64,000 nucleotides of DNA from Gallibacter intestinalis (GCF_014982745.1 NZ_JADCKA010000002.1:62001-126000), one strand, 5' to 3'; numbered from the stretch's first letter, positions 8,608 through 18,189 are shown. Numbers and translations: made by a program. The notes: generated by a model from the sequence alone, not told the origin.

Positions 8608-9640
8608 CTTTGCCTCCTGTGAGTCTAAATGAATTTGTGAGGTTTTCGGTGAGGTATTCTATAACCGAAGTGATTTCACCGTATTTCATACGGGTTGGTC
8701 CTATTACTCCCAGCTTACCGACTAGCTTTCCATCCACATGGTATGTAGCTGTTATAAGGCTGCAGTCGTTTAAGCTGTCATCATCATTTTCCGTACCTAT
8801 GGTAATGATTATTCCGTCATCTCTTGTGGCAAGCTTTCTGACAAGCTCATCCTTACGGTCTATCATTTCCATAAAATCCCTTGCTCTGCTTATATCTCTG
8901 TATTCAGGCATCGAAAATATATTTTTAACGCCGTCCATATACAGGTTTACATTAAGCATCTCTTCAAGGGTCCTTATAAAATCAGGCATTATATTTTGAG
9001 CCAGAGCGTTCATGGCGGCAGCATCTGTTTCAAAAGACGAGATTATATCGCTTCTCAATGCTTCGGAAATGGTTTTTCCTTTAAAGGAATAAGTCATGGA
9101 TTTTGAAAGTATCCTGAGCATTTCCTCAGTATATGGATGCTTTAATCTCAAAGCGGTATTTGAAACCTTGCCTGAATCTGCAACAATCATCAGTATTACG
9201 CTATCCTCATCCAATGGAAGGACATTTACGCACTTGAGCTTATCGCTCTCAACGCTTGGTGTCATCGCAAAGGATGTCAGATTTGTAATCTGAGAAAGTA
9301 TCTTTGCTGCTCTTTCCAGTGTTCTATCCAGCTCTGTAAAGTTTTCGTGTAGCTCATTTACGATTATCTTTTTCTGGTCATTGGAAAGTTCTCTTTTTTT
9401 CATTATCTCATTTACATACAGTCTGTATGCCTTCTGAGAAGGAACTCTTCCTGCAGAGGTATGTGGGTGTGTCAGAAAACCCATTTCCTCCAAATCCGCC
9501 ATTTCATTTCTGATTGTAGCAGGACTTACACCTAAATCGTATTTCTTGGACAGTGTTCTGGAACCAACAGGTTCAGCCGTCGTTATGAAATCGCCTATTA
9601 TGGCCTGAAGTATTTTTAGTTTTCTCTCGTTCAGTTCCAT
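8597..9640 (-). CDS. hrcA: Heat-inducible transcription repressor HrcA
   Basis: Repressor that binds CIRCE and loses activity when GroEL is titrated by unfolded protein. The N-terminal winged helix carries LNERKLKILQAIIGDFITTAEPVGSRTLSKKYDLGVSPATIRNEMADLEEMGFL, read here in pieces; a GAF-like core and the C-terminal GVIGPTRMKYGEITSVIEYL motif follow. The ATG at 9640 is seven bases from GGAG and is preferred over the ATG at 9646, which is only one base away. It autoregulates its operon: a perfect CIRCE lies 19 bp upstream. Confidence 0.97.
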   Translation of the reverse strand: MELNERKLKILQAIIGDFITTAEPVGSRTLSKKYDLGVSPATIRNEMADLEEMGFLTHPHTSAGRVPSQKAYRLYVNEIMKKRELSNDQKKIIVNELHENFTELDRTLERAAKILSQITNLTSFAMTPSVESDKLKCVNVLPLDEDSVILMIVADSGKVSNTALRLKHPYTEEMLRILSKSMTYSFKGKTISEALRSDIISSFETDAAAMNALAQNIMPDFIRTLEEMLNVNLYMDGVKNIFSMPEYRDISRARDFMEMIDRKDELVRKLATRDDGIIITIGTENDDDSLNDCSLITATYHVDGKLVGKLGVIGPTRMKYGEITSVIEYLTENLTNSFRLTGGKDDE

Positions 9641-9658
9641 AATCATTCTCCTTTATTA

Positions 9659-9685
9659 TTAGCACTCATTATCTACGAGTGCTAA
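9659..9685 (-). promoter_or_regulatory. CIRCE operator (HrcA binding site)
   Basis: TTAGCACTC, nine bases, GAGTGCTAA: a perfect match to the CIRCE consensus. It lies between the -10 of the hrcA promoter and the hrcA start, so bound HrcA blocks transcription initiation or early elongation. Confidence 0.98.
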
Positions 9686-9696
9686 CTACAATATTT

Positions 9697-9724
9697 AGTA
9701 TACTCTCATTTATTTCTATGTCAA
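9697..9724 (-). promoter_or_regulatory. Vegetative promoter of the hrcA operon
   Basis: On the minus strand TTGACA (9724-9719), a 16-bp spacer and TATACT (9702-9697). The predicted transcription start falls just before or within CIRCE. Confidence 0.88.
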
Positions 9725-9802
9725 CTAAAATAAGAAAAAAGTTTTGTGACAGATATGAAAGTTGCTGTGATATACTTTTCGTGTTTAATACGACATTTTA
9801 AA

Positions 9803-9831
9803 TTGCATAAAAAGATTAGATACTGTATAGT
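9803..9831 (+). promoter_or_regulatory. Promoter of the NhaC-type antiporter gene
   Basis: TTGCAT (9803-9808), 17-bp spacer, TATAGT (9826-9831), followed by a short leader and the GAAAGGAG ribosome site of the gene at 9866. Confidence 0.8.
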
Positions 9832-9865
9832 TTAAGAGGTGTAATAAATGAAAGGAGTTTAACTA

Positions 9866-11407
9866 ATGGAAGCAATTGATGTAGGCATACTATCTATATT
9901 GCCCCCTATTATCGCCATTGCACTGGCGCTTATAACAAAGGAAGTAATTTCTTCCTTACTTGTGGGTATTTTCTTTGGAACCTTCACATATGCGTTCTGC
10001 TCAGATCTGGGATTTATGGGAGGTCTTAATGCTACCTTTTCCCTTATGGCTCAGAAAATCGGAGACAACGCGATGATGATTTTGTTCCTATCACTTTTGG
10101 GAATTCTCGTTGTACTGGTTACAGCAGGCGGAGGCTCTCAGGCTTATGGTGTATGGGCGGCAACAAAAATTAAAAATAAAAAAATGGCTCAGCTAGCAAC
10201 TGGTCTTTTGGGTTTTATAATCTTTGTGGATGACTATTTTAACTGTTTAACTGTTGGTACTGTTATGAAACCTGTAACCGACAAATATCGTATTGCCCGT
10301 GCAAAACTGGCATATCTTATAGATTCAACGGCAGCTCCGGTTTGCATTATAGCCCCTGTTTCATCGTGGGCGGCAGCGGTAGGCTCTACCCTTTCCGGCG
10401 CTGGAATTTTTGAAAGCGATATTATGGCTTTTATCGCCACAATACCTTTAAATCTATATGCTCTTCTTACAATAACAATGGTTGTTGTAGTGGCTGTAAC
10501 TAAGATAAGCTATGGTCCTATGAGAGAAATTGAAAGAAGAGCAGAGCTCGAAAACGAGTTAGGTGCTCTTAATTCCGAAGCAGTAGCTAAAACAGATGAT
10601 TCAAAGGGACAGGTTAAGGACCTTCTTATACCTATAATATCTCTTATTTTACTTTCTCTGGCAGCTATGCTTTATACTGGCGGATTTTTCTCCGGTGAAG
10701 GTGTAAACATCGTTGAGGCTTTCGGTAACTGTGACTCATCCAGGTCCTTAGTATTTGGTGGCTTTGGCGCTATAGTTGTTACCTTTGTACTCTATTTGCC
10801 GAGAAAAATACTTACATTTAAGGATTTCATGGGAAGTGTTAACGACGGTATAAAGATGATGGTTCCTGCCATTACAATTTTGGTTTTAGCTTGGACGATT
10901 TCAGGTGTATGTGGAGATCTTCTTTCTACAGGAGAATACATTGGAGGCGTAGTTGAACGAAGCAGCTTCCCTCTGCAATTCCTGCCTGTTGTTATTTTCC
11001 TTGTGGCTGCATTCCTTTCATTTTCAATGGGTACGGCCTGGGGCACATTCGGAATACTTATTCCTATAGTAATTCTCATTTGCGAAGAATCCATGGCTAC
11101 AGATCCGTCGCTTATGACAGCTACTCTTGCAGCTACATTGGGCGGCTCTGTATTCGGTGACCACTGTTCACCTATTTCAGATACGACTATTCTTTCTTCT
11201 ACTGGTGCAGATTGTAATCATATGGATCATGTATCAACGCAGATACCATATGCGATTACAGTAGCAGTATCCTGTGCTGTTGGATATCTCGTATCTGCAT
11301 TTACTGGATTTAGCATTGTAGCTACTTTAGGTTCAGGTCTGCTTACATTGGCAATACTGCTCTTTGTAATCAATAAGCTTACATTAAAAAAGAACGGTCA
11401 AAATTAG
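9866..11407 (+). CDS. NhaC-family Na+/H+ antiporter-type membrane protein
   Basis: Polytopic membrane protein of 513 aa with about 11-13 hydrophobic segments. Typical NhaC/YuiF-like elements are IIFVDDYFNCLTVGTVMKP, DSTAAPVCIIAPVSSWAA, FSMGTAWGTFGILIPI and GGSVFGDHCSPISDTTILSSTGA. The superfamily exchanges Na+ or small organic ions (malate/lactate in MleN-type members), so the substrate is unproven. The start ATG at 9866 follows GAAAGGAG by about eight bases. It is a single-gene unit with its own promoter and a shared bidirectional terminator. A second family member (45076-46593) is clearly different in sequence. Confidence 0.88.
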   Translation: MEAIDVGILSILPPIIAIALALITKEVISSLLVGIFFGTFTYAFCSDLGFMGGLNATFSLMAQKIGDNAMMILFLSLLGILVVLVTAGGGSQAYGVWAATKIKNKKMAQLATGLLGFIIFVDDYFNCLTVGTVMKPVTDKYRIARAKLAYLIDSTAAPVCIIAPVSSWAAAVGSTLSGAGIFESDIMAFIATIPLNLYALLTITMVVVVAVTKISYGPMREIERRAELENELGALNSEAVAKTDDSKGQVKDLLIPIISLILLSLAAMLYTGGFFSGEGVNIVEAFGNCDSSRSLVFGGFGAIVVTFVLYLPRKILTFKDFMGSVNDGIKMMVPAITILVLAWTISGVCGDLLSTGEYIGGVVERSSFPLQFLPVVIFLVAAFLSFSMGTAWGTFGILIPIVILICEESMATDPSLMTATLAATLGGSVFGDHCSPISDTTILSSTGADCNHMDHVSTQIPYAITVAVSCAVGYLVSAFTGFSIVATLGSGLLTLAILLFVINKLTLKKNGQN

Positions 11408-11435
11408 GTACTTACCATAGTTTAAACTATAAAAA

Positions 11436-11471
11436 GACTCGCGGATTATCATGACATTTCCGCGAGTTTTT
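11436..11471. terminator. Bidirectional intrinsic terminator
   Basis: Nine-bp stem ACTCGCGGA / TCCGCGAGT with a 13-base loop, flanked by A-run and T-run. It ends both the antiporter gene (plus) and the VUT-SDR transcript (minus). Confidence 0.92.
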
Positions 11472-11475
11472 GATT

Positions 11476-12135
11476 TTAATAGACCCATATAAAATTATGC
11501 TTTATAGACTCTCCTCCGTCTACAACTATGCTTTGTCCTGTACAGAAAGAATTGGTCATAGTGAGAAAGTACGCCCACTGAGCTATTTCCTCAGGAGTTG
11601 CCCATCTATCCAATGGGGTTTCATTCATAATCTGTGCCCAAAGCTTATCGTCCTCCATAACCGGTTTATTTAATGGAGTTAAAACACCGCCAGGATCAAG
11701 GCTATTACAAGTTGCACCAAACTCAGCGACTCTTAATGCAACATTTTTGGTGTAAGCTATAACACCGCCTTTGCTTGCACAGTATTCGGGAAATTCAGAG
11801 CCTGTATGTCCACTGGCAGAGCCTATGTTTAAAATCGAATGTATATCCTGTTGCACTCCATATTTTTCAGTTAGATGAATTAAAGCTTTTAAATTTGTAT
11901 CTATATCATCTTCATTTTGAGTTCCAGCATTGTTTATTAAAATATTTACTCTAGATATTTCTGGAAGTTTATCATAATCTCTTATATCTATCTGATAATG
12001 GGTGTAATTATCATTTATTATATTTCCTTCATTTTTGTCAAAGCCGATGACTTCATGTCCTTTATCTAAAAACAGTTGGCATATTGCCCTTCCAATTCCT
12101 TGGGAAGTTCCGGTTATAAGTACTTTCATTTTCAT
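11476..12135 (-). CDS. Short-chain dehydrogenase/reductase (SDR)
   Basis: NAD(P)-dependent oxidoreductase, 219 aa. The Rossmann dinucleotide motif is TGTSQGIG at the N-terminus; NNAG, the catalytic Ser in NIGSASG and the YxxxK pair in EYCASKGG are all present, so it should be active. The FabG-like ending GQSIVVDGGES is present. The substrate is unknown. Two in-frame starts (12135 and 12129) compete; the second is better spaced from AGGT. The gene lies 12 bp after the VUT transporter and is probably under the same preQ1 riboswitch, which suggests but does not prove a link to queuosine or pterin-like metabolism. Confidence 0.88.
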   Translation of the reverse strand: MKMKVLITGTSQGIGRAICQLFLDKGHEVIGFDKNEGNIINDNYTHYQIDIRDYDKLPEISRVNILINNAGTQNEDDIDTNLKALIHLTEKYGVQQDIHSILNIGSASGHTGSEFPEYCASKGGVIAYTKNVALRVAEFGATCNSLDPGGVLTPLNKPVMEDDKLWAQIMNETPLDRWATPEEIAQWAYFLTMTNSFCTGQSIVVDGGESIKHNFIWVY

Positions 12136-12147
12136 TACCTGCTTTCC

Positions 12148-12891
12148 TTATCTAGTGCTATTCATATATTTTATATATTCCTTACCGATATTTCTTTTCT
12201 TCCAATTCTGTGTAATTTTATAGCCAATAGGTGAAAATGCAATTTCCATTATCAATTCCGCCACTGCGCCAGTAAGAGCACATGTTATACACTGAATTAC
12301 AGTCCAGTGAAAACCGTCCCAAAAAATTGGAGCAAATCCCACAAAAACGATTAGAGAAAATATCAGATTGTCCATAAACTGCCCTATAAAGGTTGAAATA
12401 TATGATCTAGCGGCAAAGGCCTTTCCTCCGTCTGGATTGTCGATAAAAGCCTTACCTATGGTCCAATTTAAAAAGTTATTTATCACAGCTGACGCCAAAA
12501 AAGCCACGGTACTTCCCAGCAGTATGAACCATGTTCCTCCCAAAATCCTATCTAAAGCAGAATAATCATCAGCATTTGATGGAATAGCGCTTGCAATATA
12601 AAATATTAGGCATGTCATTAGATTGATGCAAGATGCTAGTATTGCGATTTTACTGGAAGCCTTGGGACCGAAGTGCTTTGTAATTATATCCATACACATA
12701 AACGATAGCCAGGATATTAAGATGCCTCCGTCAAGGGCAATCCATTGGGTTTGTATCAGCGTTTTATTGGCCAATAGATTCATGCAAATAACGCTTACAA
12801 CAAATAATGACACCGTTGTTGCAGGAATACATTGCAAAAGCAAAGCTGTTTCTATTCTCTCTCTTTTAAACCAGGAAACCTTTTCTCTCAT
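12148..12891 (-). CDS. VUT-family queuosine-precursor transporter (YhhQ-like)
   Basis: Membrane protein of 247 aa with about six or seven hydrophobic segments, matching the VUT/COG1738 family whose members import queuosine precursors (preQ0/preQ1 or queuine). Seen features are WIALDGGILISWLSFMCMDIITKHFG and ARSYISTFIGQFMDNLIFSLIVF, the latter corresponding to the conserved D-N helix of the family. The start ATG at 12891 follows AAGGAGAG. A preQ1-I aptamer and terminator lie upstream on the same strand, which strongly supports the substrate assignment. Confidence 0.88.
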   Translation of the reverse strand: MREKVSWFKRERIETALLLQCIPATTVSLFVVSVICMNLLANKTLIQTQWIALDGGILISWLSFMCMDIITKHFGPKASSKIAILASCINLMTCLIFYIASAIPSNADDYSALDRILGGTWFILLGSTVAFLASAVINNFLNWTIGKAFIDNPDGGKAFAARSYISTFIGQFMDNLIFSLIVFVGFAPIFWDGFHWTVIQCITCALTGAVAELIMEIAFSPIGYKITQNWKKRNIGKEYIKYMNSTR

Positions 12892-12955
12892 GTAAATCTC
12901 TCCTTATTTACCAGAGCTGCTTTAGCTTCCTGAAAATTAACAGGTGTACATTTTA

Positions 12956-12985
12956 TAAAAAATGGCCTTGCAAAACGCAAAGCCA
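12956..12985 (-). terminator. Attenuator terminator of the preQ1 riboswitch
   Basis: Minus-strand stem TGGCTTTGC / GCAAGGCCA (one G-T pair) with a GTTTT loop followed by six or more T. It stands between the preQ1 aptamer and the VUT ribosome site, as expected for an expression platform that ends transcription when ligand is bound. Confidence 0.82.
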
Positions 12986-13010
12986 CTTTGTTTTATATTA
13001 GAAAAGCAGT

Positions 13011-13053
13011 CCTGGTTTTGTTTTACGACAGGATGGTACAAACGAACTGTCGT
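13011..13053 (-). promoter_or_regulatory. preQ1-I riboswitch aptamer
   Basis: Minus strand: stem ACGACAG / CTGTCGT closes a loop that begins TTC and contains ACC, followed by the A-rich tail AAAACAAAACCAGG. Stem, TTC-starting loop, ACAAAAC tail and terminal AGG that can pair back into the loop match the small preQ1-I pseudoknot aptamer. The Thermoanaerobacter one ends ACAAAACAAGG (from memory). The downstream gene is a queuosine-precursor transporter, an independent confirmation. A covariance-model search against RF00522 would settle it. Confidence 0.85.
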
Positions 13054-13088
13054 CATCTTATGATGAATTTAATTTTTAACACTGACAT

Positions 13089-13117
13089 ATTATATATGAA
13101 AGCGCTTAGGATTACAA
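13089..13117 (-). promoter_or_regulatory. Promoter of the VUT-SDR unit with cre-like spacer
   Basis: On the minus strand TTGTAA (13117-13112, overlapping the glpK stop codon), 17-bp spacer, TATAAT (13094-13089). The spacer contains TAAGCGCTTTCA, resembling a CcpA cre half to two-thirds site. The promoter call is good; the cre call is weak because one arm is degenerate. Confidence 0.75.
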
Positions 13118-14608
13118 TGATTTTATCCAGCCTTTAGTTCTTTTTACGGCCTCATTCCATTTACTTATGCATTTATTTCTTTCATCCTCGCTCATATTAG
13201 GATGAAATACCCTGTCTACAGCAAAATTTTCCTTAATATCATCTATATTCTTCCAATAGCCCGTTGCCAAGCCTGCAAGGTAAGCTGCTCCCAAGGATGT
13301 TGTTTCAATGCATGCCGGTCTTACTATATCGCAGCCTGTTATATCAGCCTGAAAGCCTGCAATGAAATTATTAGCGGCCGCCCCTCCGTCTATTTTTATT
13401 TTCTTAAGGGAGGTACCACAATCTGAAGCCATAGCTTCGGCCAAATTCTTTGTCTGGTAGCCTAATGATTCGAGGACAGCCCTTGCTATATGATTTTTAT
13501 TTGTTCCTCTGGATAACCCGAATATAGCTCCTCTAGCGTATGGGTCCCAGTAAGGTGCTCCTAAACCTGTAAATGCTGGTACAAATACCGCTCCATTGGT
13601 ATCTGAAACTGACATGGCCATTTTCTCCGTTTCAGCTGAATTTTTGATTATTCCCAGTTCATCTCTAAGCCACTGAACAGCTGCACCTGCTACAAACACA
13701 GATCCTTCAAGGGCATAATTTACTTTGTCTTCAATCCCCCATGCTATGGTTGTGAGTAGGCCGTTTTCACTTTTAACAGGTCTGTTGCCTGTATTCATAA
13801 GCATAAATCCGCCTGTACCGTAGGTCATCTTGCAGTCGCCTTCATCAAAACAGTTAAGTCCAAATAGAGAAGCTTGCTGATCTCCTGCAGCACCAGCGAT
13901 AGGAATTTTTCCGCCGAAAATATGTGCATCTGTAAATCCGTAAACAGATGACGAAGGAACAGGCTGTGGCAGCATACTTTCAGGTATATTGAGAAGTTCT
14001 AATATTTCCTTATCCCATTTAAGTGAGTGAATATCAAACATCATTGTCCTGGCTGCATTTGTGTAGTCCGTAACATGTACACGCCCGGAAGTCAGCTTCC
14101 ATATGAGCCATGTTTCTATGGTTCCAAATAAAAGCTCTCCTTTTGCAGCCTTTTCTCTTGCGCCATGGACATTTTCTAGTATCCATCTGAGTTTTGTTGC
14201 AGAAAAATATGGGTCGATTAGCAGGCCTGTTTTTTCTTTTATCATATCCGTTTTACCGGCATTTTTTAAACTATCACAGTATTCAGCTGTTCTTCGACAT
14301 TGCCATACTATTGCATTGTATATAGGAACGCCTGTATTTTTGTCCCAGACAACTGTTGTTTCCCTTTGGTTTGTTATTCCTATGGCAGCAATATCTTTAA
14401 ATGTACAGTTGATCTTATACATGGCCTCCTGTGCTACTCCTATCTGTACAGACCAGATTTCCATAGGATCATGTTCTACCCAACCATTTTGCGGAAATAT
14501 CTGCTTAAATTCCTTCTGAGCAGTGCTTACGGTATTCCCCTCTCTGTCATAAAGCACACATCTTGCACTTGTAGTACCTTCATCAAAGGCCATAACATAT
14601 TTTTTCAT
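13112..14608 (-). CDS. glpK: Glycerol kinase
   Basis: FGGY-family kinase that makes glycerol-3-phosphate, 498 aa, full length. The N-terminus reads [18 protein letters not shown] (family: ALDQGTTSSR). [63 protein letters not shown] and the second FGGY signature follow. The start at 14608 follows AAGGATGAG. No glpF or glpD lies beside it; it follows hemW by 27 bp and may be co-transcribed with lepA-hemW. Its stop codon lies in the -35 of the next promoter. Confidence 0.97.
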   Translation of the reverse strand: MKKYVMAFDEGTTSARCVLYDREGNTVSTAQKEFKQIFPQNGWVEHDPMEIWSVQIGVAQEAMYKINCTFKDIAAIGITNQRETTVVWDKNTGVPIYNAIVWQCRRTAEYCDSLKNAGKTDMIKEKTGLLIDPYFSATKLRWILENVHGAREKAAKGELLFGTIETWLIWKLTSGRVHVTDYTNAARTMMFDIHSLKWDKEILELLNIPESMLPQPVPSSSVYGFTDAHIFGGKIPIAGAAGDQQASLFGLNCFDEGDCKMTYGTGGFMLMNTGNRPVKSENGLLTTIAWGIEDKVNYALEGSVFVAGAAVQWLRDELGIIKNSAETEKMAMSVSDTNGAVFVPAFTGLGAPYWDPYARGAIFGLSRGTNKNHIARAVLESLGYQTKNLAEAMASDCGTSLKKIKIDGGAAANNFIAGFQADITGCDIVRPACIETTSLGAAYLAGLATGYWKNIDDIKENFAVDRVFHPNMSEDERNKCISKWNEAVKRTKGWIKSL

Positions 14609-14635
14609 AAGCTCATCCTTTACTTTATTTTAAAA

Positions 14636-15805
14636 CTATACGAATTCACACATAAAATCATTTGATTTTAGAAAACCTTCTTCAGTAAGAGTGATATGCC
14701 CATCTGAAGAAATATTTATCAAACCATTGTTTACATAATTATATATTATATTTTCAATATTCGGAAATGCTTTGAATATGCTTAATCCAAACTTTTTTTC
14801 AAATTCCTTTGTATCTATACCATCGGACGTGCGCAATGATGTGAAACAAAATACTGACATTGCATCTTTAATATTTTCTTTATCTTTGATATTTAAATCA
14901 GCAATATGTCCGTTTTTAATTTTGTCTTTCCATGTTTTTATAACCGAAGGATTTTCATATCTAAATCCGTCTATATATCCTGATGCTCCAGGACCTACTG
15001 CTGCAAAATATGACATATCCCAGTATTTAAGGTTGTGCCTACATCTGTAGCCAGGTTTTGCCGCATTGGATATTTCATAATGCTCAAAACCGTTTATTTT
15101 TAAAGCTTCACAAGCAGTAAGATACATCCTGTCTGCTTCCTTATCATCGACACAATTTAAATTGTCATTTTTATATCTCTCGTAAAAAGGCGTATTTTCT
15201 TCAATTTGTAGCCCGTAAAAGGATATATGCTCAGGCCCCAATGAAACGGCTTGATTTAAAGTATCTTTCCATAGTGACATATCCTGATTAGGAAGAGCAA
15301 ACATAATATCGATATTGATATTATTAAATCCTGCCCTTCTTGCTTCTTTAAAGGCTGTAATTCCTTGCTCACTATTATGTAGTCTGCCCAATGCTTTTAA
15401 AACTTCATCATTAAAGGACTGAATCCCGATGCTCAATCTGTTTATTCCAGAACTTTTATAATCTTTAAGTTTATCATTTGTTAGTGAATTAGGATTGGCT
15501 TCACAAGTTATTTCAGTGTCCTCAGCTAAATTATAGCTTTCTTTTATTGTTGTGAGAAGCTGATCCATTTGACTGCCGGATAAAAGAGAAGGCGTACCTC
15601 CTCCGATGAATACCGTATCCACTATTTTATCCTGGATGTATGGCTTATTGCCTCTCTGTTTTAGCTCTTTAAGCAGAAAGTCTATACAGGTGCTACGCTC
15701 TGTTTCCTTCATAGGAAAAGAAAGAAAGCCGCAGTAATCGCACTTTCTTTCACAGAATGGTATATGTATGTATAATCCGATATTCTTTTTATTTGTTATC
15801 ATCAT
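14636..15805 (-). CDS. hemW: Radical SAM heme chaperone HemW
   Basis: Radical-SAM protein of 389 aa formerly called coproporphyrinogen oxidase-like. The N-terminus is [23 protein letters not shown] with the CxxxCxxC cluster ligands (Cys at the CERKCDYC block). [37 protein letters not shown] and the C-terminal HemW winged helix follow. HemW binds heme and inserts it into haemoproteins. The ATG at 15805 or 15802 lies inside the last codons of lepA (17-bp overlap), so translation is coupled. lepA-hemW adjacency is classical in Firmicutes. Confidence 0.95.
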   Translation of the reverse strand: MMITNKKNIGLYIHIPFCERKCDYCGFLSFPMKETERSTCIDFLLKELKQRGNKPYIQDKIVDTVFIGGGTPSLLSGSQMDQLLTTIKESYNLAEDTEITCEANPNSLTNDKLKDYKSSGINRLSIGIQSFNDEVLKALGRLHNSEQGITAFKEARRAGFNNINIDIMFALPNQDMSLWKDTLNQAVSLGPEHISFYGLQIEENTPFYERYKNDNLNCVDDKEADRMYLTACEALKINGFEHYEISNAAKPGYRCRHNLKYWDMSYFAAVGPGASGYIDGFRYENPSVIKTWKDKIKNGHIADLNIKDKENIKDAMSVFCFTSLRTSDGIDTKEFEKKFGLSIFKAFPNIENIIYNYVNNGLINISSDGHITLTEEGFLKSNDFMCEFV

Positions 15806-17600
15806 ATTTCAGTACGGCAGTAAAGGCCTCCTGAGGAACCTCCACCTTACCGAACTGCCTCATTCTCTTTTTTCCTTCCTTCTGTTTTTCAAGAAGCTTT
15901 TTCTTACGGGAAATGTCACCACCGTAGCACTTGGCTATTACATCTTTTCTGTAAGCTCTTACAGTTGTTCTCGCAATAACCTTCTGTCCAATTGCAGCCT
16001 GAATAGGCACTTCAAACTGATGCATAGGAATTACTTCCTTGAGTTTTTCACATACGAACTTTCCTCTTGCCTGAGCCTTTGATTCGTGAACTATCATAGA
16101 GAAGGCATCCACAAGCTCCTTGTTAAGTAAAATATCCATTTTAACAAGCTTTGAAGGCTCATAGCGTATAAATTCATAATCAAGGGAGCCATATCCCCTA
16201 GTCTTTGATTTCAGCGCATCAAAGAAGTCATAAATAACTTCGTTTAAAGGCATTTCATAATGAAGCTGAACCCTGTTTTCGGTAATGTATTCCATATGGA
16301 TCATTTTACCTCTTCGTTCCTGACATAACTCCATAATGTTACCCACATATTCCTTTGGAATCATAATGTCAGCTTTAACAATAGGTTCCTCTATCTGTTT
16401 TACCAATGTCGGTTCTGGCAGATTGCTTGGATTTTGAACCATCATTTCAGTACCGTCATTTTTGATAACCTTATATATTACGCTTGGTGAAGTTGTAATT
16501 ACACCTAGGTCAAACTCTCTTTCAAGTCTTTCAACGATGATTTCCATGTGCAAAAGACCAAGGAATCCGCACCTAAAGCCAAAACCCAACGCCTGAGAAG
16601 TTTCTGGTTCAAAGTTGAAAGCGGCATCATTAACCTGCAGCTTTTCAAGGGCATCCTTTACATTTTCATATTTTTCACCTTCAGCAGGATATATTCCGCA
16701 GTAAACCATTGACTGCGCCTTTTTATAGCCAGGAAGCGGTGCATCTGCAGGATCGTTGTCTAATGTAACGGTATCTCCTACTCTTGCATCCCTAACCTGT
16801 TTAATGCTTGCACATATATACCCTACTTCACCTGCTTTAAGTTCGTTGCAAGGAACAGGTCCCGGAGAGTATGTTCCAACCTCAGTAACTTCGTATTTCT
16901 TGCCGGTATTCATAAGGCGAATTGTATCTCCTGCCTTTACAATACCGTCAAAAATTCTTGCATATATTACAACGCCTTTATAATTATCATAATACGAGTC
17001 GAAAATAAGTGCTTTAAGCTTACCTTCCGGATTACCAGATGGAGCAGGCACTACTTCAACTATCTTTTCAAGAAGATCTTCCACACCGGTTCCTTCCTTT
17101 GCTGAAACAAGTGGTGCTTCTGATGCATCAATTCCTATTACATCTTCAATTTCCTGTTTCACCTCATCAGGTCTTGAGCTTGGCAAGTCTATCTTGTTTA
17201 AACAAGGTAGTATCTCCAGATCTTCGTCTAAGGCAAGATAAACATTTGCTAAGGTCTGAGCTTCTACGCCCTGGGTCGCGTCCACAACAAGAACAGCCCC
17301 TTCGCAGGCTGCTAAAGAACGTGAAACCTCATAAGTAAAGTCCACATGACCCGGAGTATCTATGAGGTTAAATATGTATTCCTGACCATCCTTTGCTTTA
17401 TAAAGGAGTCTGCTGGTCTGAAGTTTAATAGTAATACCTCTTTCCCTCTCCAAGTCCATATTATCTAAAAATTGTTCCTTCATATCACGCTTGGCAACAC
17501 ATCCTGTTTTTTCCAAAATTCTGTCTGCCAGTGTTGATTTTCCGTGATCTATATGGGCTATAATGCTAAAATTTCTAATATTCTTCTGATAATGATCCAT
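15789..17600 (-). CDS. lepA: Elongation factor 4 (LepA)
   Basis: Ribosomal back-translocase GTPase, 603 aa, normal length. It has G1 [13 protein letters not shown], switch region RERGITI, G3 DTPGHVDF and G4 NKIDLP. Domain II and the LepA-specific C-terminal domain are present ([21 protein letters not shown], the diagnostic EF4 signature). The start at 17600 follows GAGAGGA. It is divergent from rpsT; the two promoters share bases. Confidence 0.98.
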   Translation of the reverse strand: MDHYQKNIRNFSIIAHIDHGKSTLADRILEKTGCVAKRDMKEQFLDNMDLERERGITIKLQTSRLLYKAKDGQEYIFNLIDTPGHVDFTYEVSRSLAACEGAVLVVDATQGVEAQTLANVYLALDEDLEILPCLNKIDLPSSRPDEVKQEIEDVIGIDASEAPLVSAKEGTGVEDLLEKIVEVVPAPSGNPEGKLKALIFDSYYDNYKGVVIYARIFDGIVKAGDTIRLMNTGKKYEVTEVGTYSPGPVPCNELKAGEVGYICASIKQVRDARVGDTVTLDNDPADAPLPGYKKAQSMVYCGIYPAEGEKYENVKDALEKLQVNDAAFNFEPETSQALGFGFRCGFLGLLHMEIIVERLEREFDLGVITTSPSVIYKVIKNDGTEMMVQNPSNLPEPTLVKQIEEPIVKADIMIPKEYVGNIMELCQERRGKMIHMEYITENRVQLHYEMPLNEVIYDFFDALKSKTRGYGSLDYEFIRYEPSKLVKMDILLNKELVDAFSMIVHESKAQARGKFVCEKLKEVIPMHQFEVPIQAAIGQKVIARTTVRAYRKDVIAKCYGGDISRKKKLLEKQKEGKKRMRQFGKVEVPQEAFTAVLKYDDNK

Positions 17601-17640
17601 GAGTTCCTCTCTTCGTTGAAATTTACGGATTTCGTGTTAT

Positions 17641-17669
17641 ATTTTACATTAAATTTGTGTTGATTTCAA
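17641..17669 (-). promoter_or_regulatory. Promoter of lepA
   Basis: Minus strand TTGAAA (17669-17664), 17-bp spacer, TAAAAT (17646-17641). Its -35 shares bases 17664-17665 with the -35 of the opposing rpsT promoter. Confidence 0.78.
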
Positions 17670-17688
17670 TTGTTAACTGTTATATAAT
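17660..17688 (+). promoter_or_regulatory. Promoter of rpsT
   Basis: TTGATT (17660-17665), 17-bp spacer, perfect TATAAT (17683-17688). It diverges from the lepA promoter with overlapping -35 hexamers. Confidence 0.82.
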
Positions 17689-17746
17689 ATCACATGCGAG
17701 TTTATTATTGAATTGCATTAAATTAAAGAAAGTGGGGTAAGTTTAA

Positions 17747-18013
17747 ATGGCAAATATTAAATCCGCAAAGAAAAGAATCAGTGTAGTCGACAGAAAAACA
17801 GCAAGAAACAAGAGAGTTAAGAACCATATCAAAGAAGTTCTTAAGGATTTCGATAAGGCTATCGAAGCTGGCGATATGACTCTTGCTAAGGAAAAGCTTG
17901 TTTTGGCTGAAAAGAAGCTTATGCAGGCAGCTGCAAAGGGTGTTTTCCACAAGAAAGCAGCTTCCAGAAAAGTGTCGAGACTCAATCAGAGATTCAACAA
18001 AGCTAACGCTTAA
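17747..18013 (+). CDS. rpsT: Small ribosomal subunit protein bS20
   Basis: Primary-binding 30S protein, 88 aa, highly basic and helical. It begins MANIKSAKKRISVVDRKTARNK, the classic S20 start, and carries KGVFHKKAASRKVSRLNQRFN at the C-terminus. The ribosome site is GTGGGG before the ATG at 17747. It is a single gene with strong promoter and terminator, as is usual for S20. Confidence 0.98.
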   Translation: MANIKSAKKRISVVDRKTARNKRVKNHIKEVLKDFDKAIEAGDMTLAKEKLVLAEKKLMQAAAKGVFHKKAASRKVSRLNQRFNKANA

Positions 18014-18063
18014 AATCTCATCCGTCCCCACAAGAGTATAAGTTAAATACTCACTATATGAAG

Positions 18064-18097
18064 AAAACCGGCGTTTGTCTCAGGCCGGTTTTTTCTA
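18064..18097 (+). terminator. Intrinsic terminator of rpsT
   Basis: GC-rich stem AAAACCGGC / GCCGGTTTT with an 11-base loop and a T6 run. Confidence 0.93.
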
Positions 18098-18098
18098 T

Positions 18099-18186
18099 GT
18101 CCTAACCCAATTTCTCGAAGAGAAATTGATGGTAGGACAAGCACATAAATTGCGCGGCTTTAGCCGCAGTGCAATTTTACAGTGCT
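18099..18186. repeat. Tandem pair of long imperfect palindromes
   Basis: Two hairpins stand back to back between rpsT and the acyl-CoA synthetase. The first (18099-18138) has arms GTCCTA/TAGGAC and CAATTTCTC/GAGAAATTG. The second (18140-18186) nests AGCAC/GTGCT, AAATTGC/GCAATTT and GCGGC/GCCGC. Neither is followed by a good T-run on the plus strand, and rpsT already has a strong terminator, so they look like an intergenic palindromic element or RNA structure. Confidence 0.7.
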
Positions 18187-18189
18187 CTA

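Noticed and set aside
12901-12960. THF or other second riboswitch directly before the VUT start
   Set aside because: No conserved core could be matched; the preQ1-I element upstream explains the control.
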